Source of the DNA: Demequina sp.
GTDB lineage: Bacteria > Actinomycetota > Actinomycetes > Actinomycetales > Demequinaceae
Length of the DNA: 64,000 nucleotides
Assembly: GCF_016278775.1 (NCBI RefSeq)
Contig: NZ_JADQBF010000070.1
Coordinates: 1 to 64,000 of the forward strand
Reading direction: 5' to 3'
The stretch's first letter is position 1. Every line of letters begins with the position of its first letter. Positions 7,506-17,442 of the stretch are shown one piece after another. The notes beneath the pieces are model-generated. The model searched no databases and was not told where the DNA came from. It saw only the letters and a program-made list of their open reading frames with translations. The position numbers were made by a program, and so were the translations under genes.

Positions 7506-8891
7506 CTATACGTGCTCGACCGTTGGGGCATCGACGCCTTGCACGGCAGCGAGGATCCGCCGACCAGCCTCGGTAGCCATCAACAGCGGCTTGTCGCGCT
7601 CGACGTGAGCTCGAAGCACTTGGAACACCACACCGGTATTGACGCCGTTGCCCAACTGCTTGAAGGTCGCCGCATCGCGTTGGTCACCGAAGTCGAAAGT
7701 CTCAGGAAGACCCTGGAGACGTGCAGCCTCACGCGTCGACAGCCTTCGACCAAGCGGCCCGATGATCGGCGTCTGTGTGATCGCGACGAGCGCCGGAAGG
7801 TGTGTCGGACGCTTCACTCGCAGTCCGGAGGGCCGCAAGGAGATGACGCAGTCCCAGAGTGAAGTCGTTCCTTGGGCCTGCCACTCAAGTTTGCGACGCG
7901 ACTCGGGGAACGTCCGTACAGTGCGCAGCCAATCCCGCATTTGGACGTCGCCCAGGAACTCTCGCAGAGACTCGTAGAGGTCCAAGTTCTTGCGCAGAAA
8001 GTCAGCCTTCCAAGCCGGCGCACCGTTCATCTGCTCGGCGTGGGTGCGCTTAGAGACCCAGGCGTCCGTCCAGATGGGGAAGCCCGGGAGGTTCCTCAGC
8101 GGCTCACCCGTAGTGGCCGCTTGCTGCGCACGCCACGCGCGCATGACCTGCACCATGACTTCCCAGTGGTCTATCCACGTGCGCTCGGCCGCGGTGATCT
8201 CGGTCCCTGGGATATCGTGCGCGCGGTCCATTGGCAGGTCTTCGATGAGATCCCACTCGCGGTGCATCAACACCTCGGGGGGGAGCGCGACGGGCATGGG
8301 CTCGGGATCCATGACCATGCCCTCGGGCACCAGAGTCGCGGTGATGAACACACGCTCGCGCACCTGCGGTGTCCCACCGTGCTCGGGCGCGATCTTGTGG
8401 GGCGAGAAGATCGCTGGCGTGGACGAGACCTGATAGCCAGCGTCACGGAGGTGGTCGATGATGACTGCCCACTCGTGGCGGTGACGCGGACCAACGAGGT
8501 TGCGAACGTTCTCAAGCACGACAATCGTTGGCTTGCGAACGCGCAGGATCTTCTCGATGTGGAAGAACAGTGTGCCGCGAACCTCGTCCATACCGCGCTG
8601 CGCGCCCGACTTCGAGAAGGGCTGGCACGGGAATCCGCCGGCCAGGATGTCGTGGTCGGGGACTATCACGCGAGAGTCGTTGGCATCCTTGGTGATGTCA
8701 CCCAGCGGGTCGTTGCCCCAGTTGCGCCTGTAGACCGCAGCGGCGGCGGCGTCGATCTCGACCGCATACGCGTGTTCGCCACCGAGCGACTCAAACACCG
8801 ACGCAAACCCGCCGAGACCCGCGAACAGGTCGGCGTAGCGGAAGGCGGTACCCGAAAATTCGGGTCCTGGGGCAGCGAGGGCTTCGAACAC
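7506..8891 (-). CDS. DNA (cytosine-5) methyltransferase of an R-M pair
   Basis: 461 residues with the ordered C5-methylase motifs: I (DLFAGLGGF, residues 21-29), IV (GGFPCQPFSKSG, catalytic Cys89), VI (VVLENVRN, Glu127), VIII (QVRERVF) and X (LGNGVN). The specificity region between VIII and IX (about residues 190-370) is long. It would protect host DNA against the nuclease encoded upstream at 8945-10150. The GTG at 8891 is the only usable start; TAAGCT ends 6 nt before it, so the gene probably has its own leaderless promoter, letting methylase be made independently of the nuclease. The recognition sequence cannot be deduced. Confidence 0.93.
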   Translation of the reverse strand: MFEALAAPGPEFSGTAFRYADLFAGLGGFASVFESLGGEHAYAVEIDAAAAAVYRRNWGNDPLGDITKDANDSRVIVPDHDILAGGFPCQPFSKSGAQRGMDEVRGTLFFHIEKILRVRKPTIVVLENVRNLVGPRHRHEWAVIIDHLRDAGYQVSSTPAIFSPHKIAPEHGGTPQVRERVFITATLVPEGMVMDPEPMPVALPPEVLMHREWDLIEDLPMDRAHDIPGTEITAAERTWIDHWEVMVQVMRAWRAQQAATTGEPLRNLPGFPIWTDAWVSKRTHAEQMNGAPAWKADFLRKNLDLYESLREFLGDVQMRDWLRTVRTFPESRRKLEWQAQGTTSLWDCVISLRPSGLRVKRPTHLPALVAITQTPIIGPLGRRLSTREAARLQGLPETFDFGDQRDAATFKQLGNGVNTGVVFQVLRAHVERDKPLLMATEAGRRILAAVQGVDAPTVEHV

Positions 8892-8944
8892 GTGTTCAGC
8901 TTAGCTTGAGGGTCAGACAAGAACAAGCTTTGTCGACCTCGTGT

Positions 8945-10150
8945 TCATGGTTTGGCCTCGTGAGAATAGATCAGGAAGTTGTCGATATTCGTCTTTGAGA
9001 TCATGACCTTGACGGCACGATCTGCGCCGCTGGGCTGATGCCCCTGATTGAAGGCACCGAGGACGATGTGGAAGTTAGCCTCGTTGATCTCGAGGATCTT
9101 CATCCGCGCGAAGCGAACTGCAGACTTGAACCTGCCGGCGTACGAGAGCGGGTCGTATGACTTCCGGGGCACGTACCCCATCGAGCGTCGCCACTCATTC
9201 CACTCGATCACGGGACCATCGTCTTCATCCCGGCTATGCCACGTCTCGTGTTCGTAGATCACGTACCAGAAACGCCCATACTGTTCCACGCAACGCTTGA
9301 GGTCTGCCGCGTCGTTCCCCGGCGCCACGGATGACGCAACGTTGGATGCCTTGAGGTCACCAAAGAATGACACTCCGCGTCGCTCCTTGAAGACAAGGTC
9401 GTAGTCAAAGTCGCCACGACGCTTGGCCTTCTGGAACCCGACAAGCTCATCAACGCCGGTGCGCCTCAGAAACTCGTCCACGCGGTACTCGAGGAAGAAC
9501 CCTGCCCACTCACCCTGGAACGCATCGGGCCACTCGAAAGCGTGCATCTCGACAACTGCATCCATCGCGGCAAGACGCGCACCCGTGAGGAACTCGGCAT
9601 TGAAGCCCTCGAATACGTCGAGGTAAATGTTCTCCTCGCGAACGACGCCCAGCAGGTAGTCCGCAAAGAGGTCGGAACGGACACTCGTCAGGCAATTGCC
9701 GTTGCGGTCAGTCCGCGCAAAGACACCTTGAGTCTGGGCCTGGAACAAGTCGTTTGTCGCCACATGCGCTGCGGAGTTGTTCGCCTTGCGCTGGACGTAG
9801 GTACTGGGATCAAAGTCGATGAAGACTGTCACATCGCGGTAGTGATAGATGCCAATGAATCGTGGCGTCAGACCATCGGCCAGCGCACTCTGGTACACGT
9901 CCACCCATGGACGCGGAATCTGGATCCTCTTCTTGAACCCTGGCCACGGGTGCCCCAGGTGAGTGACCTGCGCAGCCAAGATCAAGTGCTCACGGAAGCG
10001 AACGACGCGCCTGCCAGCGTAGGTATCGACAGTTCCTCCGGGAAGCGCCTCAACGAGGAGATCGAACTTCTCGTTGGGGCTAAGAGTCGTGTCGACGTCG
10101 TCAAGAAGTTCGCCGCGAGGCCCGATCTGATCTACAACGACGTTCCCCAT
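8945..10150 (-). CDS. putative restriction endonuclease partner (methylase-associated X1-like)
   Basis: 401 residues, soluble. A candidate PD-(D/E)xK site lies at about residues 245-270: DFDYDLVFK followed by SFFGDLKASN, giving the spaced D and DxK pattern. Other strongly conserved-looking blocks are RPWVDVYQSAL, FIDFDPSTYVQRK and EYGRFWYVIYEHETWH. From memory this resembles the family called methylase-associated X1, always found beside C5 methylases; the label was not checked by search. The ATG at 10150 has GGAAAG upstream. It precedes the methylase by 53 bases on the same strand. Nuclease activity is inferred from motif and neighbourhood, not proven. Confidence 0.7.
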   Translation of the reverse strand: MGNVVVDQIGPRGELLDDVDTTLSPNEKFDLLVEALPGGTVDTYAGRRVVRFREHLILAAQVTHLGHPWPGFKKRIQIPRPWVDVYQSALADGLTPRFIGIYHYRDVTVFIDFDPSTYVQRKANNSAAHVATNDLFQAQTQGVFARTDRNGNCLTSVRSDLFADYLLGVVREENIYLDVFEGFNAEFLTGARLAAMDAVVEMHAFEWPDAFQGEWAGFFLEYRVDEFLRRTGVDELVGFQKAKRRGDFDYDLVFKERRGVSFFGDLKASNVASSVAPGNDAADLKRCVEQYGRFWYVIYEHETWHSRDEDDGPVIEWNEWRRSMGYVPRKSYDPLSYAGRFKSAVRFARMKILEINEANFHIVLGAFNQGHQPSGADRAVKVMISKTNIDNFLIYSHEAKP

Positions 10151-10191
10151 GATGCTTTCCTACCAGAAGCAGGCACCTCGGCACCCGATCC

Positions 10192-11415
<1,224 letters not shown>

Positions 11416-11542
11416 CACACACCTCATCGTGGTCGGTCAACTCGCGCGGCGAGCCTACACCCGGGACTCGCGAACGGGACGGGACCGACACCCCTGGCGA
11501 ATCAGTCACAGCGCTTCGGGTGATTGCCCCCAGCGACCGCCG

Positions 11543-12310
11543 CTACGTGGCGTCCTCGGCCTCCATCGCCGCGTTGAACTCGCGCTTGCTCGACTGCCAG
11601 CGGTCCTCGTTGAGGCCGGTGCGCCAGTAGCCCGAAATCGACACTCGCGAGCGATCAAGCCCCGCCTCTCGGAACAGGAAGCGTCGTAGCGGCTTCACCA
11701 TGTCCGCATTGCCGTGCACGAACGCCTCCACCACACCATCGGGCACGCCCGCCGCGATCACGGCTCGCACCAGCGCCTCCCCATACGGCAGCCCGTGTTC
11801 GTCCCGATGCACCCACGTCACCGTGGTGCGCGATGGCACCCGCAGCGGCTGATGATGAGCGGCCGACGCCACCTCCAAGAACACCCATGCGCGGGCATCG
11901 GCCGGGAGGGCCTCCAGCGCGGCGGCGATGGCGGGGATGGCCGCCTCGTCGCCCACCAGCAAGTGAGCATCGGCGTCGGCGGCGGGAGCCCACGCCCCAC
12001 CAGGCCCCATGAACGAGATCTCGTCGCCAGGCACCGCAGACGCCGCCCACGGCCCCGCAAGGCCCTCGTCGCCGTGGATCACAAAGTCGATTGCCATCTC
12101 ATTCGCGACGCGGTCAAGCCACCGGATGGTGTACGTCCGCGTCACATCACCAAACTTGAGCTTGACGTAGTGGTCAGTGAACGTGAGGTCGGGCAAGGCG
12201 CGCACGCCGTCGCCCGTCAGGATCACGCGCACCATGTCGGGGGCGACGGCCTCGGTGCGGGACACCGTCGCGGTGTGGACGGGGCGCGGCGGGCGGTTGG
12301 GGGTAGCCAT
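11543..12310 (-). CDS. siderophore-interacting protein (FAD-dependent ferric reductase type)
   Basis: 255 residues of the ViuB/SIP family. RTYTIRWLD is the flavin-binding motif at about residues 57-65, GDEAAIPAIAA lies at the start of the NAD(P)H-binding half, and the family ending SGYWRTGLNEDRW is present. Such cytoplasmic flavoproteins release iron from imported ferric siderophores by reduction. No siderophore transporter is nearby. The start is the ATG at 12310 with a GTG directly before it; no clear ribosome site, and TACGCT 8 nt upstream hints at a near-leaderless mRNA. Divergent from pfkB. Confidence 0.88.
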   Translation of the reverse strand: MATPNRPPRPVHTATVSRTEAVAPDMVRVILTGDGVRALPDLTFTDHYVKLKFGDVTRTYTIRWLDRVANEMAIDFVIHGDEGLAGPWAASAVPGDEISFMGPGGAWAPAADADAHLLVGDEAAIPAIAAALEALPADARAWVFLEVASAAHHQPLRVPSRTTVTWVHRDEHGLPYGEALVRAVIAAGVPDGVVEAFVHGNADMVKPLRRFLFREAGLDRSRVSISGYWRTGLNEDRWQSSKREFNAAMEAEDAT

Positions 12311-12394
12311 CACTCACTAGCGTACGAGCGCCGGGCCCGACGAGCCACACGCTTGTGGGATCACACCGCGCGGGCCCATCGGGCTCGACCTACC

Positions 12395-13420
12395 ATGGCA
12401 AAGATGAACGCCTCCCCTCCCGATCACGCCGTCAGCGAGAGCAACTCCGCCGTCGAGCCTGGCCCACGCGTCTCGGTGCTGGCACCGGCGCCGGTGGTGG
12501 TGGTCGAGATCACGAATGACCCGAGCGGGGATGGTGACGAGGTCCGGTCGACGGTCCACATGCATCCGGGCGGCCAGGGCGCGTGGGTGGCAGGCATGGC
12601 AGCCGCCCTTGGCGCCGAGGTCTCCATCTGTTCGCCGCTCGGAGGCGAACTAGGCGAGCCCCTACGCCATTTGCTCGCTGCAGACGGCATCACCGTCATG
12701 GACGTGGGAGTCGGCGCTGGCACTGGCGCCGCCGTGGTGGACCTGCGCAGGGGCGAGCGGGTCGAGGTGGTCACCATGCCTCCACCACCACTCGACAGGC
12801 ATGACCTTGACGACCTGTATGGCATGGCGCTGGTCGATGCCCTCGAGTCCAAGGTGGCGGTGGTCACAGGGGTCGATCCGCCCGCCTTGGTCCCTCCCGA
12901 TTTCTTTGCCCGCTTTGTCGCCGACGTGCGAGCGGCGGGCATTCCGGTGGTGGCGGACTTGGCGGACGACGCCGCGCTCGCCGCGATCGACGAGTCACCC
13001 ACCGTGCTCAAGATGAGCCACGAGGAGGTGCTTGCGGCCGGCCTGGTGGACGAGGACAACCTGAATGCATTGCGTGCGGCTGCCGAGAAGTTGGTCGCAG
13101 GAGGCATCCGGGCCGTGGTGATCTCGCGGGCGGACAAGCCTGCGCTGCTCGTGACGGCGGGCGGCGCGCGCCTGGTCTCCAGCCCGGCCATCCGGCCCGT
13201 GGTGCACCGCGGCGCTGGCGACTCAATGACCGCAGGGATTGCCGTGGGCCTCGGCCGAGGCTTGGACATCGAGGATTCGTTGCGGCTCGGCGCGGCCGCG
13301 GGAACGCTCAACGTCGCCCGTCGCGGTCTCGGCTCGGGCCGACGCGAGCAGATCGAACGACTCGCGGAGAAGATCGAGATTGCCGAAGTGAGAGAGACCG
13401 ACGCAGACAGGAGGACCTGA
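12395..13420 (+). CDS. PfkB-family sugar kinase (1-phosphofructokinase-like)
   Basis: 341 residues. MHPGGQGAWVAGMAAALGA near residue 55 matches the first PfkB signature, and HRGAGDSMTAGIAVGL near residue 275 the second, with the catalytic Asp in GAGDS. The layout resembles hexose-phosphate kinases such as 1-phosphofructokinase; the substrate is uncertain. An ATG nine bases on (12404) is an alternative start: TACCAT ends 7 nt before it, the leaderless spacing seen elsewhere in the window. surE begins one base after the stop, so the two are an operon. The N-terminal 30 residues are poorly conserved-looking. Confidence 0.85.
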   Translation: MAKMNASPPDHAVSESNSAVEPGPRVSVLAPAPVVVVEITNDPSGDGDEVRSTVHMHPGGQGAWVAGMAAALGAEVSICSPLGGELGEPLRHLLAADGITVMDVGVGAGTGAAVVDLRRGERVEVVTMPPPPLDRHDLDDLYGMALVDALESKVAVVTGVDPPALVPPDFFARFVADVRAAGIPVVADLADDAALAAIDESPTVLKMSHEEVLAAGLVDEDNLNALRAAAEKLVAGGIRAVVISRADKPALLVTAGGARLVSSPAIRPVVHRGAGDSMTAGIAVGLGRGLDIEDSLRLGAAAGTLNVARRGLGSGRREQIERLAEKIEIAEVRETDADRRT

Positions 13421-13421
13421 C

Positions 13422-14204
13422 ATGCGCGTACTCGTCACCAACGACGACGGAATTGGCTCGGCAGGATTGACGGTGTTGGCCGAGGCGGCGCTCGCCGCGG
13501 GCCACGAGGTCACCGTCGTGGCACCGCACCACGAATACTCGGGCTCCAGCGCGGCCCTCATGTCGCATGAAGAAGACGGGCATCTGGTCTTCGTGGACGC
13601 CCGGCCGCCCGGCCTGGACACGCGCGTCACGGCGTTCGGGGTCAAGGCCGCGCCGGGCCTCATCGGCTTTGTGGCGAGTTCCGGCGCGTTCGGATTCACG
13701 CCCGACCTGCTGCTGTCGGGAGTCAACCTGGGAGCAAACACCGGTCGCGCTGTCCTCCACTCCGGCACGGTCGGCGCCGCGCTTTCCGCCGCGGCGCATG
13801 GGGTCCGGTGTATGGCCGTGTCGATTGCCGCAGGAGAGCCGCAGCACTGGGAGACAGCGCGCGCCGTGGTGGACCGGAGCCTCGAGTGGCTCACCGAGCA
13901 TGACATCGGCGACCGCGTGCTCAACGTCAACATCCCGGATATCCCGGTCGACGAGTTGCGAGGCGTGCGGCCCGCGACGCTGGCCAGTTTCGGTGCCGTG
14001 CAGGCGCGCGTGAAGGAAGAAGGCGTGGGGTTCGTCAACCTCACCTACACCAAGGTCGAGCCCGGCGAGGAGCCAGAGACTGATCACCACCTGTTGAGTC
14101 GCGGCTGGGCCACGTGGACTCTGGTGCGGGCGCCGGTAGCCGACCAGTCGGGAGTAGACCTCCCACGGATTGACCTGGCTGACGTGGCCGACCCCCGCGC
14201 GTGA
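13422..14204 (+). CDS. surE: 5'/3'-nucleotidase SurE
   Basis: 260 residues. VTNDDGI at the N-terminus holds the metal-binding aspartates, APHHEYSGSSA the substrate loop, LSGVNLGANTGRA and HSGTVGAALSAA the remaining signatures of SurE nucleotidases, which remove phosphate from nucleoside monophosphates (and sometimes polyphosphate) with a divalent metal. The ATG follows the pfkB stop by one base, with AGGAGG upstream, so translation is coupled. A short GC hairpin around CCCCGCGGGG (14226-14235) follows and could end the transcript. Confidence 0.93.
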   Translation: MRVLVTNDDGIGSAGLTVLAEAALAAGHEVTVVAPHHEYSGSSAALMSHEEDGHLVFVDARPPGLDTRVTAFGVKAAPGLIGFVASSGAFGFTPDLLLSGVNLGANTGRAVLHSGTVGAALSAAAHGVRCMAVSIAAGEPQHWETARAVVDRSLEWLTEHDIGDRVLNVNIPDIPVDELRGVRPATLASFGAVQARVKEEGVGFVNLTYTKVEPGEEPETDHHLLSRGWATWTLVRAPVADQSGVDLPRIDLADVADPRA

Positions 14205-14252
14205 GCCCGCTCCGTTTGCAGCACCCCCGCGGGGCGTGTTTAGCCTGGAAGC

Positions 14253-14954
14253 ATGACTACACGAAGCCGATTTCCCATTGCGGTCGTCACGATCGCGACG
14301 CTCACTGCGTGTAGCAACGGTGGCGCTACGCCGTCTCCCACGCAGACCACCACCACCTCGCCCGAGCCGACCGAGACAGTGACGGCATCGCCCTCACCCG
14401 AGCCGGAACCGCGCCCCTCCCTCGCGGAGCTCACGGTGTCGCCGAACGGCTTGCTCCCGATGCGCATCGGCGAGGCTCCTGACGAGGGAACCTCGGCGCA
14501 GATGCTGGAGTTTGACGAGGAGTACTGCGCGGATTTGGCGATGGGCGATGAGCCGGAGAGTTCCGGCCGCTGGGTATCCACGTACGACCGCGTCGAGGGG
14601 CATTTTGGCGGCGAGACCGAAGCGTTCACGGTGTCGGTGAGCAACGAGATCGTGACGCGCATCGACGTGTTCGGGCTCGGCCTCGAGACCACGGACGGCG
14701 TGGGGATCGGGACGCCAATCGACGAGTTGCGGGCGACCTATCCGAACCTCGCCGAGGGCTCCTCTGGCGGCGATTTCTCGACCGTGTGGTGGCTCATCGG
14801 CGAGGAGGGCAACCTCGTCTTTGAGACGCAGGAGGAAGGCGGCAACGGCACAGGAGGCCAAGAAGTGGTCATCCTGATGCGGATCATCGAGGCCAGCTAC
14901 GACCCGGACTTCTCTGCCGCCGGTACCGACGACATCGCGGGTGGCTGCCTCTAG
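14253..14954 (+). CDS. secreted lipoprotein of unknown function
   Basis: 233 residues. A short signal peptide ends in the lipobox LTAC (Cys20), followed by a Thr/Ser/Pro/Glu-rich linker (about residues 25-60) and a globular domain with the segments GLLPMRIGEAP and GVGIGTPIDELRATYPNLAEG, a pattern seen in several actinobacterial lipoproteins of unknown role. It would be anchored on the outer face of the membrane. TAGCCT (14241-14246) ends 6 nt before the ATG, suggesting a leaderless mRNA. Its stop overlaps the stop of the converging ice-binding-domain gene within CTAG. No function is assigned. Confidence 0.8.
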   Translation: MTTRSRFPIAVVTIATLTACSNGGATPSPTQTTTTSPEPTETVTASPSPEPEPRPSLAELTVSPNGLLPMRIGEAPDEGTSAQMLEFDEEYCADLAMGDEPESSGRWVSTYDRVEGHFGGETEAFTVSVSNEIVTRIDVFGLGLETTDGVGIGTPIDELRATYPNLAEGSSGGDFSTVWWLIGEEGNLVFETQEEGGNGTGGQEVVILMRIIEASYDPDFSAAGTDDIAGGCL

Positions 14955-16075
14955 GCCCGAACGCGGCGCCCGGCTCCCCACAGCAGGACGAACCCGAGCG
15001 ACACCAGACCGAGGGCCATCGCCGAGACGTAGGCAGCGTCGGCGCCGGTGTCGGCGAGCTCGTCGCCTGCTGCAAACACCGCGCCTGCAGTTACCTCTAT
15101 CGAGTAGGTCTCCGTGGCGGCTGGACTGGCGCCGTTGCTTGCCGTGATGTCGAACTCGGACGTGCCCTCCGCCGTCGGCGCTCCAGAGACGACTCCCGTC
15201 GTGGCGTCGAGCGTGAGCCCGGCTGGGAGCGATCCGCTGGACACGGCGTAGGTGGGCGTGGGCATGCCCGACGCGGTGATCGTGTACGAGTAGTCGACCC
15301 CCACCACCGCGTCGCTGGGCGTGCCTGACGTGATCTCGGGGCTGCTGGTGACCGTGCCAGCAGCGGCACAGCCAGTCGGCGCAGTGATGGTGTTGGTGTC
15401 GAGCGTCACTGCGCCGGTGCGCGCCAGCAGTCGACCAGTGATGACCGCGGAGGTGTTCGCGGTGATGGACGCGTCGGCCATCACGGTGCCCACAAAGTTG
15501 GCTCCGCTGCCGATGGTCGCTGAACTGCCGACCTGCCAGAACACGTTGCACGCGCTGGCGCCGCCCGTCATGGTGATGAGCGCGCCCGACCCCACGGTGA
15601 GCGTCGAGGACGCCTGGAACACCCACACGGACTCTGCGGTTCCCGCGAGCGTGAGTTCGCCGTTGAGCGACAGGGCACCGCCTGAGTACACGCCGGGTGT
15701 CAGCGACATCCCCGCGAGGTCCCCCAGACCCGTTTGCGTGGGCGTGAGACCAGCGGCCACGCCGTAAGCGGTGGTGAGATCCACCTTGGCCTGGGCCGCG
15801 ACGGCGTCCGTCTGATGGAGCGTGCCACTAAAGATGCCAGGCGGGAAGCCGGTGACGGAGGTCCCCGGGCTCAGGCCCACGTCGCCGTTGACGATGGAGG
15901 AGCCGGTGTTCGTGACCGTGGTGTGTGCCAACACGCCGAAGGGTTCGGCGGTGCCCATCCCGATGGGGCCGTCGATGGAGGTCGCGGCGCTTGCCGCGGC
16001 GACTGGCACCAGCGCGAAGAGTGCGGCGCAGGCCGCCATCACGGACAGGCGGATGGACAGCGATGTGTGGGCCAC
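14951..16075 (-). CDS. secreted ice-binding-domain (DUF3494) protein with Ig-like domain and sortase signal
   Basis: 374 residues: a signal peptide (about 1-30), a DUF3494 domain (about 35-235; FGVLAHTTVTNTGSSIVNGDVG and SPGTSVTGFPPG), an Ig-like putative domain (about 245-325; GSLPAGLTLDATTGVVSG), then LADTG, a hydrophobic helix and a basic tail, i.e. a cell-wall sorting signal of the LAxTG type. DUF3494 proteins bind ice or act as adhesins. Here the protein is probably displayed on the wall. The GTG at 16075 with AGGGG upstream gives a sensible signal peptide; a TTG 33 bases earlier would add a hydrophilic tail. Ice binding itself is inferred from the family only. Confidence 0.88.
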   Translation of the reverse strand: MAHTSLSIRLSVMAACAALFALVPVAAASAATSIDGPIGMGTAEPFGVLAHTTVTNTGSSIVNGDVGLSPGTSVTGFPPGIFSGTLHQTDAVAAQAKVDLTTAYGVAAGLTPTQTGLGDLAGMSLTPGVYSGGALSLNGELTLAGTAESVWVFQASSTLTVGSGALITMTGGASACNVFWQVGSSATIGSGANFVGTVMADASITANTSAVITGRLLARTGAVTLDTNTITAPTGCAAAGTVTSSPEITSGTPSDAVVGVDYSYTITASGMPTPTYAVSSGSLPAGLTLDATTGVVSGAPTAEGTSEFDITASNGASPAATETYSIEVTAGAVFAAGDELADTGADAAYVSAMALGLVSLGFVLLWGAGRRVRA

Positions 16076-16241
16076 GGGTGCGCCCCTCTCAGAAAGGAGG
16101 AGCACCAACCGTCAACGGTGGTCAAGAGCGAATGCGCCTGTTCTTGAGGTTAACTCCGGAATCCGAAAAACCACACAAAACGTGACTAATCGTACACACC
16201 AGGGCAACGGAGGGCGCGCCTCCCTCAGTGCCGCCTGCGCG

Positions 16242-17291
16242 TCAGGCGTCGCCGATGACGATCGCCAGGTACTCGGGGTCCACGACCTCGCCGTACGCGT
16301 CCACGAGCCCAAAGTCCATCGCCTTGTATGTCCAGATGGCGCTCCCGAAGCCGTGCTCACGGAGCAGCGAGTAGAAGTCGGCAAGCCAGCGTCGGCGGCT
16401 GCCGGGCTCCACCCAGCTGGCCACCCCGAACTCGCCGCAATACAACTCCCGCCCCGTCCGCGCCGCGAACTCGACGGCGGGCGCCACCACGTCGGCCAGG
16501 TAGTCGCGATCCATGCGCCTGTCAACGGGTTGATCGCCAAACTGGTTGTGCTGGGGGTGTTCCGCGAGCCAGTCGGCGAGCCCCTCGAGGTAACCGGGGT
16601 ACGCGGGGGACTGACCCCACTCACGAGGCCCTGCAGCCCAGGGCGCGTTCTGGTGCGTGAAGTACAGCGGCTCGTACGTATGGAACGTGTAGACGATGCC
16701 GGGATCGTCGATCTCGACCAGCCCGGCCAGGCCGCTCACCGCGTTGTTGTCCGTACCGCCGATCATGATGACGGCGTCAGGCGACACCTCGCGGATCGCC
16801 TGGACAGTTCGCGCCGCCAGCGGGTTCCACAAGCGATTGTCCGGCAACGTCACCTCATTGAGCAGTTCGAGGATGAGCGGTGCAGGGGCGTCCCGGTAGC
16901 GGAGGGCGATCATCTGCCACAGCGCCACAAAGCGGTCCTGAACGGCGGCGTCCTCGAACAGCGTGTTGCCCGAAGCGTCGCCCTCCTCCAGGTCGTTACG
17001 GAACGTGAAGCCCGGCGCCTCGTGAACGTCGAGCACCACGCCCAGGCCCGCTTCTGCACACCACTCGAGGCACGCGTCGACGTACGCGAAGCCCTCCTCG
17101 TTCGGAACACCTGGGGTCGCGTCCGACTCAAACACGGGGTAGTCGACGGGCAGCCGCACGTGGTCGAGCCCCCACGATGCGATGCGTCCGATGTCCGCGC
17201 GCGTGATGAAGGTGCTGAAGTGCTCGTGGTCATAGGCGACGTACTGCGACAGCCAGCCCCCCAGATTGACGCCCTTGTCGAAGTTCTCCAT
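16242..17291 (-). CDS. glycoside hydrolase family 5 enzyme, cytoplasmic
   Basis: 349 residues. GVNLGGWLS opens the TIM barrel; the acid/base is Glu146 in LELLNEV and the nucleophile Glu287 in YCGEFGV, with HVRLPVDYP and TFHTYEP also typical of GH5 (endoglucanase/exoglucanase clan A). There is no signal peptide, so it should act on imported oligosaccharides rather than on polymer. The ATG at 17291 has GAAAGG 8 nt upstream. A perfect 12-bp palindrome, CGCGAGCTCGCG (17331-17342), sits 40 bases upstream and could be a repressor site. The exact glycan is not predictable. Confidence 0.9.
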   Translation of the reverse strand: MENFDKGVNLGGWLSQYVAYDHEHFSTFITRADIGRIASWGLDHVRLPVDYPVFESDATPGVPNEEGFAYVDACLEWCAEAGLGVVLDVHEAPGFTFRNDLEEGDASGNTLFEDAAVQDRFVALWQMIALRYRDAPAPLILELLNEVTLPDNRLWNPLAARTVQAIREVSPDAVIMIGGTDNNAVSGLAGLVEIDDPGIVYTFHTYEPLYFTHQNAPWAAGPREWGQSPAYPGYLEGLADWLAEHPQHNQFGDQPVDRRMDRDYLADVVAPAVEFAARTGRELYCGEFGVASWVEPGSRRRWLADFYSLLREHGFGSAIWTYKAMDFGLVDAYGEVVDPEYLAIVIGDA

Positions 17292-17442
17292 TGCCAACCT
17301 TTCGGCGGTGGGGTTCACCGCGATCCTACGCGCGAGCTCGCGTACCAGGGGGGACTCGCGGCGCGCGTGCCAACCACTGCCCGCTGCCTCGCACGAATGC
17401 TAGCGTCGCCCCCGTGGAAGCGACCACGAGCGGCGACGCCCT

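Noticed and set aside
16088..16103. AGGAGG-like site on the plus strand upstream of the ice-binding-domain gene
   Set aside because: It points away from that gene and no plus-strand gene starts after it.
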